DNA of 38,567 nucleotides from Acidobacteria bacterium Ga0077551 (GTDB lineage Bacteria; Pseudomonadota; Alphaproteobacteria; Caulobacterales; Hyphomonadaceae): positions 1 to 38,567 of the forward strand of contig LNFC01000003.1 in NCBI GenBank assembly GCA_001464545.1, written 5' to 3'. The position numbers were made by a program, and so were the translations under genes. Under the pieces are notes generated by a model. That model was not told the origin of the DNA and ran no database searches. It saw only the letters and a list, made by a program, of their open reading frames with translations. Position 1 is the first letter of the stretch; every line of letters starts with the position of its first letter. Below, piece by piece: positions 25,415-32,326 of this stretch.

Positions 25415-25923
25415 GGCCGAACTCCCTGTTCCGAAAGAGCCTGCATCAGGGTCGTGCGAGCCCTCGAAAGCCGGCTCATGATCGTCCCTGTTGGTACATT
25501 GAGGATTTCGCTCGCTTCATCGTAACTCTGGCCTTCGACAAGGACGAGCAGCACAACGGCGCGCTGGTCCTCCGTCAGTGTTCCGAGGGCCCTGGCAAGA
25601 TCGGCGCGCAGGTCGAGCGTGTCGGTCTGAGGCAGGCTGTCGCCGGCAAAACCGTTGACCGCGTCCTCGTTGCTTTCGGCGGGCCGGCGGGCCAGGCGGC
25701 GCCGGTCATCGAGCCAGGTCGTCCTGACGATCCGGAACAGCCAGGCCTCCAGCCGTGTGCCCGGCTGGAACTGGTGAATCTTCGAAATTGCCCGTTCGAG
25801 TGCCATTTGTACCACGTCGTCCGCTTCAGGCCCGTTGCGGGTAAGACCAAGCGCAAATCTTCGCAGGCGCGGGATGAGCGCAACAATCTGCAAACGCAGC
25901 GCTTTTTCTTCCTGAATATCCAT
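25411..25923 (-). CDS. ECF sigma factor (RpoE-like), likely master of the local regulon
   Basis: A 170-residue ECF sigma factor. Region 2 is canonical (IPRLRRFALGLTRNGPEADDVVQMALERA), keeping the acidic EADD motif missing from the other sigma factor of this window. Region 4 shows GQSYDEASEILNVPTGTIMSRLSRARTTL. The gene heads an operon with the overlapping anti-sigma gene. GGAAT-N17-CGTT lies directly upstream, suggesting autoregulation, although the leader to ATG 25923 would be only about 6-8 bases. The same motif precedes six neighbouring transcription units. Confidence 0.95.
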   Translation of the reverse strand: MDIQEEKALRLQIVALIPRLRRFALGLTRNGPEADDVVQMALERAISKIHQFQPGTRLEAWLFRIVRTTWLDDRRRLARRPAESNEDAVNGFAGDSLPQTDTLDLRADLARALGTLTEDQRAVVLLVLVEGQSYDEASEILNVPTGTIMSRLSRARTTLMQALSEQGVRP

Positions 25924-25936
25924 TCACTCCCCCAAG

Positions 25937-25962
25937 AACGCCGGCCCGGTTACCTTTATTCC
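25937..25962 (-). promoter_or_regulatory. Candidate autoregulatory ECF promoter of the sigma/anti-sigma operon
   Basis: Minus-strand GGAATAAA-N14-CGTTC (GGAAT at 25962-25958, CGTT at 25940-25937). It shares eight -35 bases with the site at 26018 on the other strand. The predicted start of transcription leaves little room for a ribosome-binding site before ATG 25923, so either the message is nearly leaderless or translation begins further in. Confidence 0.75.
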
Positions 25963-26017
25963 ATGTCAGAAAAAAGTCTCTTTTCTGGGCCCATGAAGCA
26001 AAGGAGATACATCGCCG

Positions 26018-26043
26018 GGAATAAACAGGCTCGCGCACGCGTT
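26018..26043 (+). promoter_or_regulatory. Candidate ECF promoter of the subtilisin operon
   Basis: Plus-strand GGAATAAA-N14-CGTTC (GGAAT 26018-26022, CGTT 26040-26043), 32 bases before ATG 26076. Transcription from about 26050 would leave room for the AGGGGA ribosome-binding site. Confidence 0.78.
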
Positions 26044-26075
26044 CCACACACAGATTGTCCAGCAAGGGGATTTGG

Positions 26076-27752
26076 ATGTCATCGGCAAAGAAAACTCTGT
26101 CTGTCGAACTGGCCGCCTGGCTGCTCGCCGGCGCCCAGCTTGTCTCGTCTCCGGCGACGGCAATTGCCTTGACGGCCTCGGTATCAGCGCTCGCACTTTC
26201 TGGGCCTGCGCAGGCCCAGGTCGATGACGACGAAGACGACGATGACGAAGACGAAGACCCTATTGACGACGGCGACATCCTTGATGATGACCCGGCAGAT
26301 GATCCCGGCGACGACGATGTTGACGACGACGTTGGTGACGATGTCGGAGATGATGGCGGTGACGATGCCGGAGACGATGGCGGAGACGATGGCGGCGCCG
26401 GCGATGATGGCGGCGACGACACCGGAGACGACGGCGGCACCGGCGATGATGGCGGCGGAGCTGGAGATGATGGCGGCGCGGGCGGGGATGACGGCGCAGG
26501 AACAGGCGGCGGCACGTCCGGCGATGATGATGACGACGGGCCATCGGGCGGCAACTCTAACGATGACGACGACGCCCCCGGCGGCGCCGGCGTCAGGGGC
26601 GTCTCGCCGTCCTCCGGTTCTGGCCCGAGGGATCCGGACGAGAAACCCGACACGCGCAGCGGCTCGTCAGACGTCCTCGTAGATGATGAAGGCTATCCGC
26701 TTGCAGACAAGGACATCCTGACCTTTGATCTCGGGCCGACGGATTTGTCGATCCTGCAGGAAATCGGGTTCCGTGTCGTTGCGCAAACAAGGCTCGATGG
26801 CCTGGGCACAAGCCTGCAAAGGCTGAGGCCGCCGTCCGGGATGACCATGCCGGACGCTGCCGATGCGCTCCGGGACTCGCTTCCCGCAGCGCCCTTTGAT
26901 TACAACCATGTGTTCGGCCTTCCGGCATCTGACAAGCTCGAAGATGAAGGACGCAAAATCCAGAAAGTCGGCGGAAAGCGGTCGGGTGAAGGCGCCATTG
27001 TCGCGATGATTGATACGCTTGTTGACCCCAGGCACCCATCCCTCTCGACCCGGAAAATCACGGTCAAGGACTTTGCGAGCAGCAAGAAGGGGCGCGATTA
27101 CGACCATGGCACAGCGGTTGCGTCCATCATGGTCGGGCTTGATCCGGATACGGACTATCGCGGTATCGTGCCCGGCGCCAGGCTGCTCGCTGCGAACGTC
27201 TTCTCGGTTTCCAAGGAGGGCGTTCCGGAGACCGATACAAAGGCCTTGCTTGAAGCCCTCGACTGGGCCGCGTCTGAAGGTGCCGGCGTGATCAATTTTT
27301 CCATCGCAGGTCCGCCCAGCGATATTCTGGAAGCGGCCATCAAACGCCTGACAGATAAGGGGCACATTATCACGGCCGCAGTCGGAAATGACGGACCTGC
27401 AGCCCCCCCTGTCTTTCCGGCCACCTACTCCGACGTGGTCGGCGTGACCGCTGTCGATATTGACGGGAAGATCTACCGGCGCGCAGGCCGCGGCGCCCAG
27501 GTCGATATCGCCGCCCCCGGTGTCAAGATCCTCGCCGCCGGACCAAACGGGACCTACAGCGCTGTAACCGGGACTTCGTTTGCAACCCCCGTGGTCTCGG
27601 CCCTCCTGTCTCTTGAAAATCCGACACCCGGCAAGGACGCGTCCAAGCGCGCAGAAGCCTTCACGCAGGAAGCGCGTGATCTTGGGGCTTCCGGTACCGA
27701 TACCACCTTTGGCCACGGCCTTGTGCAGATCGAAATCGAAGAGGTGAACTGA
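26076..27752 (+). CDS. Secreted S8 (subtilisin-type) serine protease with Asp/Gly-rich region
   Basis: A 558-residue exported protease. The signal peptide ends at AQA (about residue 47). Residues 49-170 are a low-complexity acidic region made almost only of Asp and Gly with some Glu, Ala and Thr. A linker (about 170-300) precedes the catalytic domain. The triad is intact: D313 (VAMIDTLVD), H344 (YDHGTAVAS) and S501 (GTSFATP); N438 (VGNDG) forms the oxyanion hole. ATG 26076 is preferred over the in-frame TTG 26055 because AGGGGA lies just before it. It is divergent from the ECF sigma operon and followed three bases later by a secreted protein gene. Calcium binding by the acidic region is inferred. 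Confidence 0.93.
   Translation: MSSAKKTLSVELAAWLLAGAQLVSSPATAIALTASVSALALSGPAQAQVDDDEDDDDEDEDPIDDGDILDDDPADDPGDDDVDDDVGDDVGDDGGDDAGDDGGDDGGAGDDGGDDTGDDGGTGDDGGGAGDDGGAGGDDGAGTGGGTSGDDDDDGPSGGNSNDDDDAPGGAGVRGVSPSSGSGPRDPDEKPDTRSGSSDVLVDDEGYPLADKDILTFDLGPTDLSILQEIGFRVVAQTRLDGLGTSLQRLRPPSGMTMPDAADALRDSLPAAPFDYNHVFGLPASDKLEDEGRKIQKVGGKRSGEGAIVAMIDTLVDPRHPSLSTRKITVKDFASSKKGRDYDHGTAVASIMVGLDPDTDYRGIVPGARLLAANVFSVSKEGVPETDTKALLEALDWAASEGAGVINFSIAGPPSDILEAAIKRLTDKGHIITAAVGNDGPAAPPVFPATYSDVVGVTAVDIDGKIYRRAGRGAQVDIAAPGVKILAAGPNGTYSAVTGTSFATPVVSALLSLENPTPGKDASKRAEAFTQEARDLGASGTDTTFGHGLVQIEIEEVN
26220..26585 (+). repeat. Low-complexity Asp/Gly coding repeat
   Basis: Irregular repeats of GAC/GAT and GGC codons, typically GATGATGGCGG-type units, code for residues 49-170 of the subtilisin. 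The unit varies in length and codon use, which fits slow drift of an old coding repeat more than a fresh tandem array. Confidence 0.85.
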
Positions 27753-27755
27753 GCC

Positions 27756-28415
27756 ATGGCCCGGAAATCTGCCTTTTGCGCTTTACTGCTATCTGTTGCG
27801 GCTGGCGCCTCGCTGCAGCCAGCATCAGCCAGGCCTGCGCCTGAACCCGTACGTGTCGAGCAGGACGCCACTTTCGTCTTCAACGACGGGCGCGTGGAGC
27901 GACTGGTCGAGGACCTTGGCGAAACGCAGGTCTGGGCAACCCGGCGCGGACGCGAATACACCCGGTCACGCAATTTCACGATTCCCATCCTCGAATGGGA
28001 AGTCAGCGGTGTGAAAGGCACGCGCACCGTGTCAGGCAAGCCGGAGAAGCTCTGGCCGCCGCGTGAAGGCGCGTCTTCGAGGTTTCGGGTCGTGACCGAT
28101 GTTGTGCCGCGCGAAGGCGCCAAGTCGAGGAGCCTTCAGTACTGGTCTTGCAAGGCCGGGCGGAGGCGCATGGAAACGTTCGCGTTCGCAGAGATCGAAG
28201 TCCTGCCCGTCAACTGCGAGCGGTATACGCCGAGCTCGATGAAACTCATCGAGCGCCGGGGCTGGCTCTGGTCGGACGAAGTCGGCCACTATGTCGAACG
28301 CTCATCGGTCAAGTACACGACCGGCGAAACAGAGAAGGTCAGGCTGTGCGCCAAGATCCCGGGCCGGACGGCAACGGACGAGCGCATTACCGAAGTCGTC
28401 GAAAAGGGCTGCTAG
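27756..28415 (+). CDS. Secreted protein of unknown function, in operon with the subtilisin
   Basis: A 219-residue protein with a clear signal peptide (MARKSAFCALLLSVAAGASLQPASA). The mature part has four cysteines (YWSCKAG, PVNCERY, RLCAKIP, EKGC), suggesting two disulfide bonds. Many short beta-like strands with basic and aromatic residues follow (ETQVWATRRGREYTRSRNF). No domain was recognised. It begins three bases after the subtilisin stop, so the two are cotranscribed; a substrate, inhibitor or partner of the protease are all possible. Confidence 0.75.
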   Translation: MARKSAFCALLLSVAAGASLQPASARPAPEPVRVEQDATFVFNDGRVERLVEDLGETQVWATRRGREYTRSRNFTIPILEWEVSGVKGTRTVSGKPEKLWPPREGASSRFRVVTDVVPREGAKSRSLQYWSCKAGRRRMETFAFAEIEVLPVNCERYTPSSMKLIERRGWLWSDEVGHYVERSSVKYTTGETEKVRLCAKIPGRTATDERITEVVEKGC

Positions 28416-28601
28416 TGCCCCTTGCCCGACTACCGGAAGGACAGGGCTGGACCGGACATTGCGAGAGCAAAGGGCCGGCGGAGAGCGCCCTGATTGCCGG
28501 CTCCTTACTGTAAACACTCAGTCTCAAAACCTGCGATCGTTCAGTTGCAACAACCCTGAAGGTTCGAGAAGCGCCGCCTGGCGCCATATCTCCTGGACGG
28601 C

Positions 28602-28614
28602 GGAACCCGGTTCC
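28602..28614. promoter_or_regulatory. Palindrome GGAACC-C-GGTTCC between the subtilisin operon and the synthase operon
   Basis: A perfect palindrome with six-base arms around one base, about 90 bases upstream of the synthase promoter. A further hairpin, GCGCC-N4-GGCGC, lies just before it (about 28571-28584). The rest of the 350-base gap 28416-28766 shows no gene. It could be an operator or part of the upstream terminator. Confidence 0.35.
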
Positions 28615-28697
28615 ATTTCCCGGACCGGATTCGTTTGCTGAGCCGCGAGAGTTCTGCAAGCAAAAGTCAGGTGTTTTTCTGAATCTGCCGGCAACAG

Positions 28698-28723
28698 GGA
28701 ATAGTCACGGCCCAGGACGCGTT
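28698..28723 (+). promoter_or_regulatory. Candidate ECF promoter of the polysaccharide synthase operon
   Basis: Plus-strand GGAAT-N17-CGTT (GGAAT 28698-28702, CGTT 28720-28723). Transcription would start near 28730, which argues against the earlier TTG at 28722 and supports ATG 28767 as the synthase start. Confidence 0.72.
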
Positions 28724-28766
28724 GTCCTTTAGAATGCTCGACAAGAGCGTCATTCGAGAGCCACCG

Positions 28767-30476
28767 ATGACGACGTCCCAGGAAGCCGCCGCCGCCCTGC
28801 CCGCTTCTTCACTGCCATCCTGGCAGGCAGCTCTTGCGCTTTTTACAGCCACCTGGTTGGCAGGCATGGCTGCAACACTCGTGATGACCGGTCAGGAACC
28901 CGCACCCGACCTGCCTCGCAGCGACAGCGCCGACGCCTTGTGGATGGCATTGCTGCATCTTCCCTACGCCGCAATTCTGGTCTTCCTCCTGATCGGTCTT
29001 GTTGAGCGGCTCGGGTACTTGGTCGCCGGGCGCCTTCCTGCCGCGCCCGGCACTCTCTCCTCGCAGATTCCCAAAGTCTGCATCCAGCTTCCGATGTTCA
29101 ATGAGCATGCGGTAGCAGAACGGATCATACGCGCGGCCGCCGCGATCGACTGGCCGCGCGACCGGCTTGAAGTGCAGGTCCTCGACGATTCGACGGACCC
29201 GGCTGTGCGCCGGCTCGTCGATGCGGTTTGCTCGGATATCCGCGAACGGACGGGTCTCAGCTGCGTGGCCATCCACCGAACCGACCGCAAAGGCTACAAG
29301 GCCGGCGCCCTCGAGGCTGGCCGGCGGCAGACCGACGCGGAGTTCATCGCCATCTTCGATGCGGACTTTCTTCCGTCACCTGACTACCTGGTGCAGATCA
29401 TGCCGCATTTCTTTGCGGCGGATGGCAGCCCCGAGTCCGATCTCGCCATGGTCCAGGCCCAGTGGGGCCATCTCAATGATGAGCAATCATTCCTGACCGG
29501 CGCGCAGGCCATGTGGGTTGATGACCACCATACGCTCCAGAAATCATGGCGGTCGGCCGCCATCGGCTTTGTGAACTTCACAGGCACGGCAGGTGTGTGG
29601 CGAGCGTCCGCAATCGAAGCGATCGGCGGGTGGCGCTCGGCAAGCCTGGTCGAAGACTGCGAGCTCAGCGTCCGCGCGCTTTTCCATGGCTACCGGACGA
29701 AGTTCGTAAAGGAAATCGTTGCGCCGGCAGAACTGCCCCAGTCGCTGGACGCCTACCGCCTGCAGCAGAAGCGCTGGACGCAAGGCTGGGTACAGTTGCA
29801 GCGGATGCATCTTGCTTCGCTCATCACGAAGTTTCGTGCGCCTTTGCTGCGCAAGGCCTATCTCGGCTACCTGATGTGCATCTCCTGGCAATGGCCGCTC
29901 TGGTTCATCTGGGTGACCGTGTTCCCGTTCCTGATCGCAAACAGTGCCTGGTTCGGCGTCTACGGCATGGGACCAGCTGTTCTGATCTATCTTGCGCCGC
30001 CCATGGCGTTTGCCCTGTTCGCCGGACTGCTCGCCGCTCTCGAGACCCGCAGCACGTATGACGAGCGCCCGGGCAATGCGCTGCTCAGCAGAACCCGCAG
30101 GTTCGGAAGGATCGTTCCATACCTGGTGGTCAATGCCGGCATGCTGCCGCACCATGTTGCTGCGTTTATCGAGGGCCTCTTCGGTCCGATGCATTCTGAG
30201 TTCGAGCGCACGCCCAAGACAGCTTCAGTGAGCGATGCGGCTGCCAACCGCCAAATGCCAGGGCCAGCAGCTGCCCGTCCGAAGGCCCGCGTGCCCTACC
30301 TCGCCTTCGAGACCGTCTTTGTTGCGACGCAGGCCGCATGGATCGCCTATTTCGTGTTTCAGGGAAGCTTCCCGTCAGCCGTATGGGCGAGCTGGCTGGC
30401 TGCCTGCATCATCGGCCTACGGATCATACCTGTCATTACGCGTTACTCGCAGAATTCATCACTGAAAAAAGCCTAG
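28767..30476 (+). CDS. Processive GT2 glycosyltransferase (cellulose-synthase superfamily, CslA-like)
   Basis: A 569-residue inner-membrane enzyme predicted to polymerise sugar from a nucleotide sugar and push the chain through its own channel. Two hydrophobic helices precede the catalytic domain. The family motifs are in order: VCIQLPMFNE, DDSTD (about 138), FDADF (about 197), the catalytic EDCE (about 295) and QQKRW (about 331). Four or five membrane helices follow, the last near the C-terminus. There is no fused PilZ domain. Sequence style is close to glucomannan-type CslA/bacterial relatives, but the sugar is not predictable. GAGAG precedes ATG 28767. It is in operon with the barrel protein 10 bases downstream. 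Confidence 0.92.
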   Translation: MTTSQEAAAALPASSLPSWQAALALFTATWLAGMAATLVMTGQEPAPDLPRSDSADALWMALLHLPYAAILVFLLIGLVERLGYLVAGRLPAAPGTLSSQIPKVCIQLPMFNEHAVAERIIRAAAAIDWPRDRLEVQVLDDSTDPAVRRLVDAVCSDIRERTGLSCVAIHRTDRKGYKAGALEAGRRQTDAEFIAIFDADFLPSPDYLVQIMPHFFAADGSPESDLAMVQAQWGHLNDEQSFLTGAQAMWVDDHHTLQKSWRSAAIGFVNFTGTAGVWRASAIEAIGGWRSASLVEDCELSVRALFHGYRTKFVKEIVAPAELPQSLDAYRLQQKRWTQGWVQLQRMHLASLITKFRAPLLRKAYLGYLMCISWQWPLWFIWVTVFPFLIANSAWFGVYGMGPAVLIYLAPPMAFALFAGLLAALETRSTYDERPGNALLSRTRRFGRIVPYLVVNAGMLPHHVAAFIEGLFGPMHSEFERTPKTASVSDAAANRQMPGPAAARPKARVPYLAFETVFVATQAAWIAYFVFQGSFPSAVWASWLAACIIGLRIIPVITRYSQNSSLKKA

Positions 30477-30486
30477 GAGACCTCAC

Positions 30487-32106
30487 GTGCGGCGCCTGAC
30501 GACATCCCTCTGCATCTTGACCCTGCTGTCGCATGCGCCAGCTGCATTTTCTGAAGAAGCCAAGGCTGACATGGCGGCGAGCCTCGCCCGCGCGGCCGCA
30601 GGCGAGAACCGCCACGAGGATGCCATAGCGGGATTTCGGGACGCTATCGCTGAGGCCCCGGACCGGCGTGAAGAATGGCTTGTCGAGCTGGCTGACCAGC
30701 TGTCCTGGTCCGGCGACCAGCAGGGCGCGGTGAGTGTCTACCGCGAGGCGGCGCAGAGCAGCGATGGCAAACGCGCCTACTGGGCCCGCCTGGGACTTGC
30801 CCGCGCTCTTTCCTGGAAGGGTGACCTTGATGAAAGCATCGAGGTTTATGACGTCCTGATTGCGGAGCATCCTTCTGACAGGGACCTTCGCCTCGCCCGT
30901 GCAGAGGTGCTGTCATGGAGCGGCGACCTGAATGCAGCAGGTGATGCCTACAGGAGCATGCTGGCCGATCATCCCGGCGATGCGGCTGCCCAGGTCGGGC
31001 TTGCCCGAACGCTCAACTGGGACGGGCGTCACCGCGAAGCGATTGCTGTGATCGCGCCAGTGCTCCGCGACCGCCCCGAAGACAGTGAGGCAGCCCTGGT
31101 GAGATCCGAAGCGCTGCTATGGATGGGGCGTCCGGACCGGTCAGCGCAGGCCCTGGATCAGTTGCTTGAAACCGATCCGGAAAACGAGCGCGCGGACCAG
31201 CTTCTTGAGCAGATCAACCGGGATGCGCGCCCGGTAGTCAGGGGCGACGTGCGCCGTTTCAATCAGTCGGATGATCTCGAAATCAGCGAGCAGACTATAG
31301 AAGCACGCATTCCGTTTGCCGGCGGGCGCGGCTATGTCGGCGGTCGCTATGTCGCCGCCCAGTATGACCCGCCAGCTACAACTTCGAGCAGGATCACGGT
31401 CGACCGCGCAGGTGTGCTGGCAGGATTGCGCTTTAATGATGCGCTGGGCTGGAACGGGTCTGTCTATAACGACGCGATCGAAGTGGAAGCTTCAGGTCAG
31501 TCCAGGGACATCCTGACCTACGATACCTACGTCACCTTTACCCCAAGCGACCTTCTGCGCTTCGACCTTGGCGCCTCCCGCAAGAGCTTTGACAGCGAGG
31601 CGACACTGACCAGCGCACTGGAGGCTGAAGGCTTCAGCGCGTCAGTGGACATTATGCCGAGTTCGGTGAGCCGGTACTCGGCTCGCCTGAGGCAGGCCGA
31701 CTATTCGGACGGTAACAATGAAACCTGGTGGCAGGTGGAAGGCGGACGCCGGTTCCTGAAGGCGCCTTATCTCGCCGCCAGTCTCCGCGTGACCGGTTTC
31801 GAATTCAGCCTCCCCGGCCAGCCGGGATACTACAATCCCGACGAGTACCGCTCCGTCGAGCTTCCGGTTCGCCTGGGATGGAAAGTCAGTGAGCGGCTCT
31901 TTGTGGATCTGAATGTGTCGGGCGGACGCGAATCCGAAGGTGCTGGTGTCTCGAGAACCACTGGCAGCGGCGGCGGGGCCGTTTCCTGGCACCTGAACAA
32001 GCTCACCGAGCTGCAGTTCGGTTATGACTACTCGACGTCGAGCGCATTCGCTGCAAGCGGGTTTGATCGCGGTATTGCACGGGTGAGCCTGCTGCGAAGA
32101 TTCTGA
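30487..32106 (+). CDS. TPR/outer-membrane beta-barrel protein (PgaA/YaiO-like exporter)
   Basis: A 539-residue exported protein starting at GTG 30487 with AGGAGA just before it. After the signal peptide (to about residue 22), at least five TPR-like repeats fill residues 25-250; many carry the same inner motif (ADQLSWSGD, ARALSWKGD, AEVLSWSGD, ARTLNWDGR, SEALLWMGR). From about residue 260 it becomes beta-rich and ends VSLLRRF, with the terminal Phe of barrels. This layout (periplasmic TPR plus barrel) matches PgaA-, BcsC- and YaiO-type polysaccharide exporters. Together with the synthase upstream it forms a minimal two-gene polysaccharide synthesis/export pair. Confidence 0.88.
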   Translation: MRRLTTSLCILTLLSHAPAAFSEEAKADMAASLARAAAGENRHEDAIAGFRDAIAEAPDRREEWLVELADQLSWSGDQQGAVSVYREAAQSSDGKRAYWARLGLARALSWKGDLDESIEVYDVLIAEHPSDRDLRLARAEVLSWSGDLNAAGDAYRSMLADHPGDAAAQVGLARTLNWDGRHREAIAVIAPVLRDRPEDSEAALVRSEALLWMGRPDRSAQALDQLLETDPENERADQLLEQINRDARPVVRGDVRRFNQSDDLEISEQTIEARIPFAGGRGYVGGRYVAAQYDPPATTSSRITVDRAGVLAGLRFNDALGWNGSVYNDAIEVEASGQSRDILTYDTYVTFTPSDLLRFDLGASRKSFDSEATLTSALEAEGFSASVDIMPSSVSRYSARLRQADYSDGNNETWWQVEGGRRFLKAPYLAASLRVTGFEFSLPGQPGYYNPDEYRSVELPVRLGWKVSERLFVDLNVSGGRESEGAGVSRTTGSGGGAVSWHLNKLTELQFGYDYSTSSAFAASGFDRGIARVSLLRRF

Positions 32107-32326
32107 GGGCGCGCGTCAAGGCAACGAGGCATCTTCTCCGGGCGAAGGCAATGCGAGCAGTGTGAGCTCTCGGCTAGCCCATCTGAATTGCCGTAGCCGC
32201 CGTCAGCCAACGGGCGTTCATTACTCAATCCCTAAGACCCGCATCCAATCGGCAGAACATCGTTTAGCTTGAACCTCATCATTTCCTGTTAGGCATCTCA
32301 GGAATTGTGAAGGCAAGTGAAGACCG

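Noticed and set aside
24323..25525. Plus-strand frame of 400 codons opposite the anti-sigma gene
   Set aside because: The minus strand has a clear sigma/anti-sigma pair with an ATGA overlap. The plus frame is Arg- and Cys-rich without any recognisable domain.
26220..26585. Tandem repeat or CRISPR-like array, and the Ser/Pro- or Arg/His-rich frames opposite it
   Set aside because: The units are irregular and in frame with the subtilisin. The opposite frames are by-products of the GAC/GGC codon bias. There are no spacers of constant length.
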